A stretch of 64,000 nt of DNA from JBHJHP01 sp042219825 (GCF_042219825.1 NZ_JBHJHQ010000009.1:1-64000), one strand, 5' to 3'; positions 17,106-27,756 are shown, counted from the first letter of the stretch. Notes: generated from the letters alone by a model not told the origin. Numbers and translations are program-made.

Positions 17106-18317
17106 ATGAAACCACTAATCTTTCTTAGCTTAATAATGCTTTTTGCATGCACGTCAAAAGCAAACTGGACCAAATGGCGGGGGCCGGAAGCCAACGGCAA
17201 AATCGCAAGTCAAAAAACCTGGACTACTCAATTGGATTCGACCCTGATTATCTGGCAGAAAAACATAGGCAAAGGACATTCCTCCATCACAGTACAGGAT
17301 AATCGCGCTTATGTCAATGGCTGGTCGCAAAACATTGAAGGTACCGATACTGTAAACATGTCCTCTGTGCTTTGTCTTGATACCGAATCAGGAAATGAAA
17401 TCTGGAAATTCCCTTATCCCTCGGATGAGCGCAGTTATCCCGGACCACGTGCAACTCCGGTTCTGGATGGAAAAAATTTGTATGTATTAAGCTGGGAAGG
17501 CACCCTATTCTGTTTAAATGCAGAGGATGGAAGCGAAGTGTGGAAGAGAGATATTTACAGCGATTCACTGATAGTAAGAGATCGTTGGGGTGTTTGTTCC
17601 TCACCGGTTATTTATAAAAATCTGTTACTGCTAAATCTGAATCATCATGGTATTGCATTTGACAAAACCAACGGACAACTTATATGGAATAGTCCTAAAG
17701 GAAGTGGGGCCTTTTCATCTACAACTCTGTTCGATTACAATGGCACTCCTACAGGAACGTTCATGAGCGATTCTTCACTTTATATCGTTGATATTTCAAA
17801 TGGCACTATACTAAACAACTATGTGTCAAATGACAATTTCAGAAAGGATAATGATGTAATACTTACATCTGATCCAAACATGTTGTTTTTGTCCAATGAA
17901 CTGATAGAACTAAAAGACTCCATTTACAAGTCAGTATGGAGAAATGATACTATCGCATCATTCTTCAGGACAGGAGTTATTGTTGATGGTTACGTTTACC
18001 AGTTCAATAATTTCAGAAACAAAATGCATTTGTACTGCATTGAACTGGCTTCCGGTAAAGAAATGTGGAAGCATAAATATGATATCTTCGGTGCGGTATC
18101 CGCAGTAGATAATAAGTTGGTAGTATTAACCGGATTAGGCAAAGTTGTTATCGTTGAGGCTAATCCCGATGCTTACACTGAACTTTCAGAATTGCAGGTT
18201 CTTCCGTCGGTTAACAAAAATACGCATTGGTGCTGGACTGCTCCCACTTTCGCCAACGGAAATATTTATGTCAGAAATTCCAACGGAGATATGGCTTGCA
18301 TCAGGGTCGAAATATAG
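17106..18317 (+). CDS. PQQ-like beta-propeller lipoprotein
   Basis: A 403-residue protein. The ATG at 17106 starts a lipoprotein signal (MKPLIFLSLIMLFAC, Cys15). The longer frame upstream has no signal and crosses the promoter of the divergent transporter. WTKWRGPEANG at the mature N-terminus and repeats such as LCLDTESGNEIWKF, FCLNAEDGSEVWKR and YCIELASGKEMWKH are PQQ/BamB-like propeller blades. Similar proteins act as scaffolds or as PQQ-type secreted proteins. No cofactor-binding residues are clear, so the function is unknown. Confidence 0.85.
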   Translation: MKPLIFLSLIMLFACTSKANWTKWRGPEANGKIASQKTWTTQLDSTLIIWQKNIGKGHSSITVQDNRAYVNGWSQNIEGTDTVNMSSVLCLDTESGNEIWKFPYPSDERSYPGPRATPVLDGKNLYVLSWEGTLFCLNAEDGSEVWKRDIYSDSLIVRDRWGVCSSPVIYKNLLLLNLNHHGIAFDKTNGQLIWNSPKGSGAFSSTTLFDYNGTPTGTFMSDSSLYIVDISNGTILNNYVSNDNFRKDNDVILTSDPNMLFLSNELIELKDSIYKSVWRNDTIASFFRTGVIVDGYVYQFNNFRNKMHLYCIELASGKEMWKHKYDIFGAVSAVDNKLVVLTGLGKVVIVEANPDAYTELSELQVLPSVNKNTHWCWTAPTFANGNIYVRNSNGDMACIRVEI

Positions 18318-18584
18318 TCTTTGAATGCCCCTACAGAATGTCGAGAGCATTATATTATTTCAGTAAAATATAACATCTAACTGTTAAAAAGTATTAAGCT
18401 ATAATTAGCTGTAATATTGGAACTTACCGCCCAATACCATTAGTAGTGCCCACCCTCTCTATTTTTATTCAATCTAAAATTAAACAACAACCGGTTTAGT
18501 ATTGTTAATTGAGTACATTCCCGGAAGGGAGTGATAAAACAGGGAATAAAACAAAGAAATATTAATAATTAAAACTGAAATATT

Positions 18585-19187
18585 ATGGCTTACAAATTAC
18601 CGGAACTTGGGTATGATTATGCAGCCCTTGAACCACACATCGACGCACGGACAATGGAAATCCATCACACAAAACACCATGCTGGTTATACAAATAATTT
18701 AAATGCGGCAGTTGAAAATACAGATCTTGCAAATAAATCAATTGAAGAAATTTTTGCCGGTGTTTCTAAATTATCTCCTGCGGTAAGAAATAATGGTGGC
18801 GGATTTTACAATCACAAATTATTCTGGGAATGGATTGCTCCCGGATCAGGAAAAGAGATGGATGCCAATCTTAAAGCAGCTATCGAAAAGGCTTTTGGAT
18901 CATTGGATAAATTTAAGGATGAATTCTCAAAAGCTGCAGCTACGCGCTTCGGATCAGGTTGGGCATGGCTTGTAAAGCTTGACAATGGTGACCTGGTTGT
19001 TACATCAACACCTAATCAGGATAACCCGTTAATGGATGTTGCTGACGTTAAAGGTAAACCAATTCTGGGAATTGATGTATGGGAACATGCATATTACCTG
19101 AATTATCAGAACAGACGTCCTGACTACATCAGTGCATTCTGGAATGTGGTTAACTGGGATAAGGTTGCTGAGCTTTATAACGAATAA
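18585..19187 (+). CDS. sod: Superoxide dismutase (Fe/Mn family)
   Basis: A 200-residue enzyme, normal for the family, with no signal peptide, so cytoplasmic. Metal ligands are visible in ARTMEIHHTKHH (first His), GGFYNHKLFW (second His) and DVWEHAYYLNY (Asp and His). It converts superoxide to peroxide and oxygen. Whether iron or manganese is used cannot be told reliably. The 267 bp upstream region shows no clear TAnnTTTG box. A terminator follows at 19210-19245. Confidence 0.95.
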   Translation: MAYKLPELGYDYAALEPHIDARTMEIHHTKHHAGYTNNLNAAVENTDLANKSIEEIFAGVSKLSPAVRNNGGGFYNHKLFWEWIAPGSGKEMDANLKAAIEKAFGSLDKFKDEFSKAAATRFGSGWAWLVKLDNGDLVVTSTPNQDNPLMDVADVKGKPILGIDVWEHAYYLNYQNRRPDYISAFWNVVNWDKVAELYNE

Positions 19188-19209
19188 AGAAACGAAATAT
19201 ACCTAAATT

Positions 19210-19245
19210 AAAACTGTGTTACACAAGTTGTAATGCAGTTTTTTT
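19210..19245. terminator. Terminator between sod and tamL (convergent)
   Basis: AAACTG-TG-TTACA pairs with TGTAA-TG-CAGTTT, followed by a run of seven T. It ends sod transcription and probably also the convergent tamB-tamL transcript. Confidence 0.7.
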
Positions 19246-19250
19246 ATGCC

Positions 19251-21539
19251 CTAAAACGGGTATCCTAAAGCAAGATTGAAAACCAGATTATTTTTATACC
19301 AGTTCCAGAATGAAAGATTTGATGAACGTGTCAACCAACGTTCACCTGAAGGCAAAGACGGATTTCTGAGCGGCATACCAATATCAAGCCGGAGAATTAT
19401 AATTGATGCATCCAGACGGAGACCGAGACCTGCATCTACGGCGAGTTGAGATGGCACATTCCCTGCTTTAAACAGTCCACCGGGTTTATTGGTATTTTCG
19501 TGCAACAGCCACACATTACCTGCATCCATAAATACAGCACCTTTAAAAAAGCCTGCAATCGGGAAACGGTATTCCAGGCTGGTTTCAAGCTTCAAATCTC
19601 CGGATTGATCCGACAAAATATTGTTTACGGTAGTATCCCTGTATGATCCCGGACCAATCGAATGGTAGCGAAATCCTCTGAGGCTATTGGCGCCTCCTGC
19701 GAAAAACTGTCTGCTGTAAGGCAAAACACCGGAATTATTATAGGCATACCCCATACCACCATAAAGTCTGTAAACCAGTGATCCGTAACGTTTTAAATCG
19801 TAATAAAACCGTGTATCCAGTGTGGTTCTTGCAAACTGGGCATAATATACACCAAAAAATGTGTTGCCGGTTGTACTTTTTCCATCCAGCAGATTTAAGA
19901 GATTACCTGCAGTTTCCACATGTCCGCTGAAATATGTTGCAATTCTGCGTTTCGTAAACTGCTGATTATTATACGTGAACGTATACTGCCAGCTCAGGAT
20001 GAATTGCTCAGCATAACTTTGCGTTACCAGCGGATCAGTTTCATATAACTTAATAAATGCATCTGATCGTTGGTAAATATTGGCATAATCCAGTGACAAA
20101 ATTTTCAGACTGTGATGTTTTTCTGCAGTCTCCTGCCAGTTGTATGCCCAACCGGCATCAAGTGAATACATGGTAAAAACCTGTTCACGCCTCAAAAAGG
20201 AGTTATCGAGACTAAATGTTGTAGAGGAGGTATATTTATCAGCCAGGAACCTGTTGAGATCTACAAAAGGGAATACAAGTTTAGGGATCTCAAGCGATGA
20301 TTCCAGTGAAAGATTAAGTGAATTAACTCCTTTCTGCTTACTAAACAACTGTGTTTCAAATCCCGCATTCAAACCAATCCCAAGCTTTTGTGCCCGGTGC
20401 AGAAAATTCTTATCCTTATAATCCAGACTTAATCCGGGGCCGCTCAGATCATTGGATTTTGTAGCAGCTTCCAGCGTAAGATCAAATGTTCTCGGCACAT
20501 CCGTTGTCAATCTGATTTCAGGAATCAGAACCGGTGTTTTTGATATAGTATCTTCCCTGTAATTAATATTTATGTAACGGTAAACGTCTAATCCAACAAG
20601 TTTCCCGATTGTAGCATTATGCCTGTCCAAGCGAAACTGTTCTCCCGGACGTAATAATATACTTCGTTTCAGTACAGCAGGTTTTAATGCCGGCTCCTTT
20701 GCAATATAATGAATCCCTTCAAAATTCAGTGTATCTGAATCAGCTTGAGCGTTTTCATCTTCAACCGCATAAATATCACCAAGCGTAAAAATCCGGGTGG
20801 CTTTATCCGGCATAGAAGGCTTCAGATACAATATCAGATCAATGGTATGGTTCACCCTGCTGCTGTCCAGCTTATATCCAATATAATCCGGAATAAAGGC
20901 GTAATATCCTCTATTATTCAGATATAAACCAATCCGTGCCCGCTCCTCCTTTAGTAGATCCAGATCGTAATATTCTCCCTTCTTCAGCACCGTGTTAAAA
21001 CGTGAATTCCGGATTTGGTTTGTGATCATATTGGTAGTATCCGGAAAGGTGACCGTATTGATCCGGTATCTAAAACCAGGATGTACTTCATATTCGACAG
21101 TGGTTTGCTGCTTAACCGTGACTGGATCGAATGAAGTCCTTGCATCAAAATATCCCTGACGCTTAAGTTCGTACTGCAGATTGTTTCTGGAACGCTCAGC
21201 CATATATGTTTTATAGACCACAGGTTCCTCTCCAATTTTATATTTGAGCCAATGTCTTATCCCCTTCGCCGGGACCGAATCACCTGCCACATGATAAAAC
21301 CACATCCTTAAAGGAAATAATCCAGGTAATTTTCTGTTGGGCTCAGGAATGATCACTTCATCAAGATCATTCTTCAGGGAAAGATCCTCATAAAATTTGT
21401 CGTCCATCTTAAGTTTGGCACCGGTATACAGTGTTTCATCTTTACTGATATAGCGTGTCGGTTTACATCCCACCAATAAAACAAGTGTGAATGAAATCAT
21501 AAATAGCCTGTGCACTATGTCTCTATTCCTGTTCATCAC
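19251..21539 (-). CDS. tamL: BamA/TamA-family outer-membrane lipoprotein (TamL)
   Basis: A 762-residue Omp85-family protein. The signal ends in a lipobox LLVGCKPT, the lipoprotein anchor that distinguishes Bacteroidota TamL from TamA. POTRA-type domains occupy about 35-370, and a 16-strand barrel follows. The barrel has the conserved FAGGANSLRGFRY loop (the RGF motif that plugs the barrel) and ends in an aromatic LGYPF. It works with TamB in envelope lipid transport or outer-membrane protein assembly. Its start overlaps the tamB stop by 17 bp. Confidence 0.9.
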   Translation of the reverse strand: MMNRNRDIVHRLFMISFTLVLLVGCKPTRYISKDETLYTGAKLKMDDKFYEDLSLKNDLDEVIIPEPNRKLPGLFPLRMWFYHVAGDSVPAKGIRHWLKYKIGEEPVVYKTYMAERSRNNLQYELKRQGYFDARTSFDPVTVKQQTTVEYEVHPGFRYRINTVTFPDTTNMITNQIRNSRFNTVLKKGEYYDLDLLKEERARIGLYLNNRGYYAFIPDYIGYKLDSSRVNHTIDLILYLKPSMPDKATRIFTLGDIYAVEDENAQADSDTLNFEGIHYIAKEPALKPAVLKRSILLRPGEQFRLDRHNATIGKLVGLDVYRYININYREDTISKTPVLIPEIRLTTDVPRTFDLTLEAATKSNDLSGPGLSLDYKDKNFLHRAQKLGIGLNAGFETQLFSKQKGVNSLNLSLESSLEIPKLVFPFVDLNRFLADKYTSSTTFSLDNSFLRREQVFTMYSLDAGWAYNWQETAEKHHSLKILSLDYANIYQRSDAFIKLYETDPLVTQSYAEQFILSWQYTFTYNNQQFTKRRIATYFSGHVETAGNLLNLLDGKSTTGNTFFGVYYAQFARTTLDTRFYYDLKRYGSLVYRLYGGMGYAYNNSGVLPYSRQFFAGGANSLRGFRYHSIGPGSYRDTTVNNILSDQSGDLKLETSLEYRFPIAGFFKGAVFMDAGNVWLLHENTNKPGGLFKAGNVPSQLAVDAGLGLRLDASIIILRLDIGMPLRNPSLPSGERWLTRSSNLSFWNWYKNNLVFNLALGYPF

Positions 21540-24500
21540 TTTTTTTCTGCACCATTTTCTTATTATCCCGTTTAAATAATTCCCTAAAATGGGAAAATGC
21601 CTTGCTTAACTTCAGGGCAACTCCGGTTTTGGTAACATCGCCAACCAGAACGTCTTCGTATTCTGATGATCGAAATGCCTGAACACTTACACTTCCATCT
21701 TTGGATATTTTATAATCTATTTTAAAATCACCTGCCAAACCACCCGATCCCGGAGGTCTGTTATTTTCATTCTCAACATTGATACTGCTTCCAACTTCAA
21801 TGGTCAGTCTGTCGCTGAACAGGGACTTTGATGCACCGAATATCAGATCTGTGTTTCCGGAACCGGAACCGTTTAGGCCTGCACGGGATTCCACATCCAA
21901 AGTAAGATTTATACCTTTAATATAGTTCTGTGCAAACTGGTTGAAACTGTTGCTCAAAATATTACTCAAACCGTTTCTGGCAGTATTGTTTAACTGATAC
22001 GCCACATCCGGACCGCCTACATTCTGATTCATGAACGATTTAAAGATCAGTAAAGATAAAACCTGCTTATTCACAGCAGATTCGTCATTATTGAGCCTGC
22101 TGAGTTTTTCTGAAACCAGCGCATCGGCTTTCCCGGGTGGTGTTTCAATATCGAAATTTATATCAGGAGATAATAAATCGCCCTTAAGGTTCATGACAAC
22201 ACTAAAAGGTATGGGGTTTCTGTACTGCGACAAACTCTGACTTCCGGCATTCAGTTCTGTTGCAACCAGACCGATCGGACTTGTATTCACATCGTAGGAT
22301 GCAACCATGTTTACCGTTGGTTTATATACATTTCCAGTCCATAATAAATAACTCCCCTGCCGGATATTAAATGTTCTTTTGAAAACGCTGTACAGCAAAA
22401 GTGTATATTTCCCACTATTAATAGTGTATCTGCCACTTAACGATGGTTCCAGGTTGTCTCTAAGCCGCAATGAAAAATCTCCTTTCCCACTTACCTGCAA
22501 CTGCTCTTTTGATACCGGATCAATAACAATGGTCAACGGAATATTATCCTGAAACGAAATATTGGCTGTTACATCAGGCATGATACCGGAATAATTCAGG
22601 CTCTGATCCGATACTTTTGTTACCATAGACGTATCTCTGTTGATAAACTCTGCAATATCCTGGTCTTCCTCCGGGTTAACCGACGATTCAGGGACTGTAA
22701 AATGAAGGTCCGAGCCGTTTTTTATGATTGTATTCAATTTCAATACCGGATGATCCAGATTACCGATAAGGTCAGCATCCATATCCGTGATAAGTGTACC
22801 GTGATACAAATCCTGTCCATTTTCTGCCACATTTACAAACATAAAATCAGATGCCTTAAACTTAAGATTAAAGGTTGTTTGATTATCAGGACGATATGCA
22901 ACCGTTCCATTCAGCACAGCCTTGTGATTATTTTTGTCCCGCAGAGTTGTTTCTTTAAACTGTAATGTATTGTTCTGAACCGAAACCGCAGCATTATTCA
23001 TGGTTAACGGAGAATTTAACATCACAGGATTAACCAGCAGGCTGTCAAATGTAAGCTTGCCGTTCAGCAAGGGTTCATCTGTTGATCCGGATAATTTCAG
23101 CTGACCTGACAGTTCTCCTTTTAACGTGTGAAACTTATTTTTGAGTAAAGGAGCAAAAGGAGACAATGTAAACCTGTTCAGATCTATGTCCATATCAAGA
23201 TTAGTCTGTTCGCCAACATTATACTGCCCTTTTAATGTTGAGGTTAATCCGTTATTCTGCAAATCAATTTTAAAACTATACAGGTTCTCAGATTTCTGCT
23301 CAGCCTTTAAATCGAGTAGGCTGAAAACAGTATTCCCGAATAATGTAAGATCAGAAATGAGCAAATCTGAAGTAAAGGTGTTTTTATCGTCTTTCCTGCC
23401 GAATGTTGCATCACCGTTTATCAATGCTGAAGGAGCCGTTCCATCGTATTCAGCAAGAGACGCCAGTGTTTTGAGATTAAAGTTGGAAAAATGGATATTG
23501 GTGCTTTCTCTGCTTTCATCGGCATAACTGGCTATTTCAAGCGTATCTGAGCCGTGTGAAAGATTAAAATTCCGAAAATCTATCCTGTTATTACTGAAAA
23601 GAATTGCATTATCCGGCCTAATTCCCCATGCATTCCGGTTCAAAATAAGGCTGTCACTTAAAATGCTCAGGCGCATACCATCATCCTGTTCCGGTTTTGA
23701 CATGACAGCCTGAACATAATAGTTAGAACCTTTCTTATCCCAAGGCAGGTCAAATGTGTTAAATAGCTGCATCCCTTTTCTAGAACCGGATAGTCTGGTT
23801 GTAGGTAAAGTAACAGCTTCAGAATGTATTTCCCTGAATCCGGTTCTGTAGTCAAAATTATCGTCATCAGCGCTTAAAGACAGATAAAATGAATCAACCG
23901 CAACTGATCCGTATTCCATATATGGCATCAAAAGTTTCGCATCCAAACCATCTTCCTGATTGTAAGACGCAAGAAAGGATGAGGGATTCAGCTGTTTTAA
24001 ATCAGGGACCAGAAGCTGTGTATATACAGGATCTTCTTTTAGTGTCAGTTTAAAGTTAAATGTTTTTGCGTATGTTTTCTGAATCGTAGAAGTATCACCT
24101 GAAGCGAATAAAAATGGAACAACATTTTTAAATAATTCCGGTAAATCCAGAGGATTTAATGTTCCGTTATATTCAGCTTCGGCAAATGGAGAAATCAACA
24201 CGATTTGGTTCGTATCCCCAACCAGGGCATTCAGCGAAAGTGAATCGGGATAATAAACTGTATTATTGCGGTTTACAATTAACTTATTCACGGACAAAGA
24301 ACCAGTGAAATCATCCGGCAATTTTCCTGAAATATCTGCACTGAATTGACCGCTCAACCTCATATCTTCATCATATATTTTTAAAGCCTGAAGATCAACG
24401 TAATCTACATTCAGGGCAACTTTGATACTCGTCATACTGTCCTTTGCAAAGTACGACGCATTTGAACTGAGTCTTAATTCAGGATCATCCGAATTCAGGA

Positions 24501-26493
24501 CTGCAAAAATGGTATCATTTTTTTGTTCGGCATTAATGGTAATATCTCTGTAAGAGTATCCGGAATAAGCCAATGAGTTGATCCGGACATGCCCGTTCAG
24601 TTGATTAACTCCGACCTGCGAAAATACGGTTTGCAAATCCGCGTTAGCTGATAATGCTCCAATTGTATCAGGATTATTTAATAGTTCTCCCAGCTGATAG
24701 CCTGGAATATCAAGCTTTACATCAACAGTGGCGGTATTTTTCAATGTGTCGCCTTTATACAACGTTTTCGCCAAAATCTCTCCCTGAACAGACTTAACTG
24801 ATAAATCAGCCTTTAAATCTTGCAATGTCCCTTTTGCCTTTCCTGAAATCAAAATTGTATCCGGTAAAACGAGGTTTTCAGGTAACTCCATGCCTGCCAG
24901 ATAGGATTTAAGGGCAGGATAATTCATCCACAATTTTTTTATATCTATATCCGCTTCTATTTTATCCGCATCCGGTAATCCTTTAACAAATCCTTTTAGT
25001 TTTAAGTCCGCCTTGTCTTTTACAAACAAATCGAACTGACTAATATCCAATGCTCCTGGGTTTCCCTGAACTACAGTATGCAAATTCAGCACGGTGTTAC
25101 CATCTGTTAGTTTTGGGAAGGAATCTGAAAGTTCGGGCATGAAATAAGCTACATCATTCAGATTAATTCCGGCATTCTGATTAAAGCTTTCAATTTTTAT
25201 GCTTTGCGGTTGATCCAATAATTCCTGAAGCGAATTATAGTTAAGCGCCAGTTTCCCTGAATATGAACTTGCAGGAGTACTTATTTCCAGCGGATCAATC
25301 TTCAGTGACGTTTCCTGAACCGAAAGTCCTGCAGTAAGGTTCTTTAATTGAAACCGTTTGTCTGAATGTAACGAAAGTTTGTTTAGATTTCCCTGTATAC
25401 CTTTTTTATCCAGCTTAAAATTTTCAAGCGAGCCGGTGAAATCTGAAATGTGAATATGATTCGGATCAAAGCCTGAGGTAGTTATATCCGGGTTCGAATC
25501 CAGTGAAAAGACGTTATTTTCAAAATTCAGTTCATCAACCGTAATATTCCAGTCAGGAAAACTGAATATATTTTGCGAATCAGGTTCTGATCCCTCAACA
25601 ATTACACTATCTCCCGGTGAGCCTGAATAAATCAACAATATACTGTTGGCTAATTCCAATGATTTTAATGCAATGATCTGACGACCTAAATCGAAGGTAT
25701 TGTCCTTTGTTTCCAAATTTATCTTTTGCGCATCAATAACGGAACCTAAAGCATCTTCGTATTTAAAGGCGCAGTTTTTCAGCACACCTTTCCTCCGTAA
25801 ATTCACGATCAGGCTCATTGGCCCGCTACTTTCGTCAGTCTCTGAACCTGAAATCCAGGTCTGAATTAATGCAGTTGTGTTAGTTAACTCAAAATCTTTA
25901 ATGGTGTAAGCATTCTGTTGCAGATCAATTTCGTCCATATCTACCTCAAAGTGCCCAAGATTTACCTGCATTTTATTCTTCGAGACCGCGTCATCCATTA
26001 AAAAATGAATGTGATCCAAATCAACCGTTCCCACCGAAATCTTCATCGGTTTTGTTGTTGAACTTCCCTTTTGAGCAACAGTAGCGCTATTAAATGCAAA
26101 ATTAAACAGCGAATCCTTTTCGTCCCGGATCAACCGTAAGCCTGAATTTTGAAGTTCTGCATTTTCAATAACGAGATGTTTTTTCAATAACGGCAACAAC
26201 TTTACCGACACCGAAAGATAGTCCCCATAAGCCAGCGTGTCCTTATCGGTTCCCTGTACATAAAAATTCCTGACGGCTATTTGGGCGGGCGGCGTATAAC
26301 GTATGGACCCAATGGAAATATCGGTCCCCAACTCTTTTTCTGCCTTGGCAACAACTTTTTGCTTAATGTAATTTCCAGTTGGAGGAATAATAAGAAGAGT
26401 GGTTATCAATAACAATAAAAACACCACCGTACTGATCAAAACGAGCAAGGTTTTGAACACAATTTTTAAAATACGGTGTCTCTTTTTTGCCAT
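21523..26493 (-). CDS. tamB: Translocation/assembly module TamB (AsmA-like, DUF490)
   Basis: A 1656-residue protein with one N-terminal inner-membrane anchor (about 10-34), then a very long repetitive beta stretch of the AsmA-like bridge type. The TamB/DUF490 domain is C-terminal (about 1250-1600), with segments such as KGDFSLRLRDNLEPSLSG and ELNAGSQSLSQYRNPI. Such proteins span the periplasm as a hydrophobic groove for lipid transfer. It is the first gene of the tamB-tamL unit. Its length exceeds E. coli TamB (about 1260), as is usual in Bacteroidota. Confidence 0.92.
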   Translation of the reverse strand: MAKKRHRILKIVFKTLLVLISTVVFLLLLITTLLIIPPTGNYIKQKVVAKAEKELGTDISIGSIRYTPPAQIAVRNFYVQGTDKDTLAYGDYLSVSVKLLPLLKKHLVIENAELQNSGLRLIRDEKDSLFNFAFNSATVAQKGSSTTKPMKISVGTVDLDHIHFLMDDAVSKNKMQVNLGHFEVDMDEIDLQQNAYTIKDFELTNTTALIQTWISGSETDESSGPMSLIVNLRRKGVLKNCAFKYEDALGSVIDAQKINLETKDNTFDLGRQIIALKSLELANSILLIYSGSPGDSVIVEGSEPDSQNIFSFPDWNITVDELNFENNVFSLDSNPDITTSGFDPNHIHISDFTGSLENFKLDKKGIQGNLNKLSLHSDKRFQLKNLTAGLSVQETSLKIDPLEISTPASSYSGKLALNYNSLQELLDQPQSIKIESFNQNAGINLNDVAYFMPELSDSFPKLTDGNTVLNLHTVVQGNPGALDISQFDLFVKDKADLKLKGFVKGLPDADKIEADIDIKKLWMNYPALKSYLAGMELPENLVLPDTILISGKAKGTLQDLKADLSVKSVQGEILAKTLYKGDTLKNTATVDVKLDIPGYQLGELLNNPDTIGALSANADLQTVFSQVGVNQLNGHVRINSLAYSGYSYRDITINAEQKNDTIFAVLNSDDPELRLSSNASYFAKDSMTSIKVALNVDYVDLQALKIYDEDMRLSGQFSADISGKLPDDFTGSLSVNKLIVNRNNTVYYPDSLSLNALVGDTNQIVLISPFAEAEYNGTLNPLDLPELFKNVVPFLFASGDTSTIQKTYAKTFNFKLTLKEDPVYTQLLVPDLKQLNPSSFLASYNQEDGLDAKLLMPYMEYGSVAVDSFYLSLSADDDNFDYRTGFREIHSEAVTLPTTRLSGSRKGMQLFNTFDLPWDKKGSNYYVQAVMSKPEQDDGMRLSILSDSLILNRNAWGIRPDNAILFSNNRIDFRNFNLSHGSDTLEIASYADESRESTNIHFSNFNLKTLASLAEYDGTAPSALINGDATFGRKDDKNTFTSDLLISDLTLFGNTVFSLLDLKAEQKSENLYSFKIDLQNNGLTSTLKGQYNVGEQTNLDMDIDLNRFTLSPFAPLLKNKFHTLKGELSGQLKLSGSTDEPLLNGKLTFDSLLVNPVMLNSPLTMNNAAVSVQNNTLQFKETTLRDKNNHKAVLNGTVAYRPDNQTTFNLKFKASDFMFVNVAENGQDLYHGTLITDMDADLIGNLDHPVLKLNTIIKNGSDLHFTVPESSVNPEEDQDIAEFINRDTSMVTKVSDQSLNYSGIMPDVTANISFQDNIPLTIVIDPVSKEQLQVSGKGDFSLRLRDNLEPSLSGRYTINSGKYTLLLYSVFKRTFNIRQGSYLLWTGNVYKPTVNMVASYDVNTSPIGLVATELNAGSQSLSQYRNPIPFSVVMNLKGDLLSPDINFDIETPPGKADALVSEKLSRLNNDESAVNKQVLSLLIFKSFMNQNVGGPDVAYQLNNTARNGLSNILSNSFNQFAQNYIKGINLTLDVESRAGLNGSGSGNTDLIFGASKSLFSDRLTIEVGSSINVENENNRPPGSGGLAGDFKIDYKISKDGSVSVQAFRSSEYEDVLVGDVTKTGVALKLSKAFSHFRELFKRDNKKMVQKKSDEQE

Positions 26494-26549
26494 AGGATAA
26501 ACTTAAACTACCAATTAACACACAAAAACGGTGCTGATTGGCAGTTTAT

Positions 26550-26557
26550 CAAAGGTA
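26550..26557 (-). promoter_or_regulatory. Putative -7 box for tamB-tamL
   Basis: The minus strand reads TACCTTTG (TAnnTTTG), 57 bp before the tamB ATG. The same hexamer core is used by rnpB in this window. Confidence 0.45.
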
Positions 26558-26582
26558 GATAAATTAAAGAAAATCGGAGTGT

Positions 26583-26843
26583 CTATTCTTCGGTTTCTGA
26601 TTCTTCCTTTCTGCTGTTCCTTACTTTATTAAATATCGTTATCAAAGCCATTTGTATAAGCTTCTTTCCATATTCCATCACGCTCTGTCGTGCAGATTCC
26701 ACCAGGGTATATCTGATTCCTTTCAGAGAAGTTACAAACGCTTTCTCCTTCATTGTCACATCGTATTCCAGCATATACTTTACATACGACAGTTCCTGAA
26801 GTGAACGTATTCTGTGCAGCTTATGTTTCTCTAAGGTTTTCAT
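26583..26843 (-). CDS. Small conserved protein of the YtxH/holin operon
   Basis: An 86-residue charged, helical protein with no clear membrane segment. It is the third gene of an operon and overlaps the holin-like gene by 4 bp (ATGA). No domain is recognised. Its conserved position behind YtxH and a holin-like protein suggests a shared role in the envelope stress response, which is inference. Confidence 0.7.
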   Translation of the reverse strand: MKTLEKHKLHRIRSLQELSYVKYMLEYDVTMKEKAFVTSLKGIRYTLVESARQSVMEYGKKLIQMALITIFNKVRNSRKEESETEE

Positions 26844-27208
26844 TTCTCATCGTGGTCTTTAGGATTAAAAATTATGGAAGATAAATGCTTTACCAATGGA
26901 TTGGAAAAAATCTGTCTGCGGAATACATAACCCAGAATAATAATCAGCAAATAAACACCACCGGAAATAAGGAAACCCACAGAGATGCTTCCGTGTACTT
27001 CGCCGTACCAGAACGAGAAGGCAAACGAAATCAGCATAAAAAACATTAACAGGGAGACCAGAACCAGGATGGTGGTAATGAAGTAAGTTCCGATACGGGT
27101 AAACTTTTCAAGCATTTCCACCTTCCACAAATTAATGCGGGCCTGAAGGTATCCCTGAATAATATCATTTAACTCCGAAATATTCTCTTTGAATGATTCC
27201 TTTTGCAT
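26840..27208 (-). CDS. Phage-holin-family (YqjE-like) membrane protein
   Basis: A 122-residue protein with an amphipathic N-terminal helix and two membrane helices (about 38-62 and 74-96), typical of the YqjE/holin superfamily III proteins. Despite the name it is chromosomal and not linked to a lysin or phage genes. It follows YtxH by 2 bp and overlaps the next gene by 4 bp. Confidence 0.8.
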   Translation of the reverse strand: MQKESFKENISELNDIIQGYLQARINLWKVEMLEKFTRIGTYFITTILVLVSLLMFFMLISFAFSFWYGEVHGSISVGFLISGGVYLLIIILGYVFRRQIFSNPLVKHLSSIIFNPKDHDEK

Positions 27209-27210
27209 GA

Positions 27211-27519
27211 CTATTTCTTTTGAGCCGATGTTGCCTTTGCCTCAACTTCTTCTACTTTCTCCTCCGCTTTCTTTTTTACGTTTTTCTCAAGGTCGTTAAA
27301 CCTGGTTTTGACCTCATCCACAAATTCAGAGACGTATGACTTTAAATCATCCATACTGTCACTCATGGTATCTTTCAGATCTTCGGAAGCTTTTTTCGCT
27401 TTTTTAGAAATTTTCTTCCGGGTTTTTTTCCCTTTGTCCGGAGCGAATAATATTCCGGCCAATGCACCGGATGCAGCTCCGGCTAAGAATCCTAATACTG
27501 CATTTGATGTTTTTGACAT
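27211..27519 (-). CDS. YtxH domain-containing protein
   Basis: A 102-residue protein with the YtxH signature: a glycine/alanine-rich membrane helix (VLGFLAGAASGALAGILFAP) followed by DKGKKTRKKI. A long lysine/glutamate coiled coil makes up the rest. The family is linked to general stress responses in Bacillus and is common in Bacteroidota. It is the first gene of a three-gene operon. Confidence 0.88.
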   Translation of the reverse strand: MSKTSNAVLGFLAGAASGALAGILFAPDKGKKTRKKISKKAKKASEDLKDTMSDSMDDLKSYVSEFVDEVKTRFNDLEKNVKKKAEEKVEEVEAKATSAQKK

Positions 27520-27756
27520 AACTTTATTTTTTTAATGGTTAAACATATTTTTACTCATTAATACTACCAAAAGCCTGCCATAATTATGTTTCCCGCATTT
27601 TCAGTCATTTTCACATATTGCTTTGGGGTTTTATTACCCAAACATCTGTAAAATCTGTGGAATTATGTCACATCAGTTCCAACCTCTTGTCGTTACAGTA
27701 AAGGGTTAAGGCATTAAGGCTCAGTTTTTGATTCTGAATTTTACAAACTAGATTTT

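Noticed and set aside
26840..27208. Possible prophage because of a holin-family protein
   Set aside because: Neighbours are YtxH and TamB; no phage structural, lysis or integrase genes exist. The holin label is a family name only.
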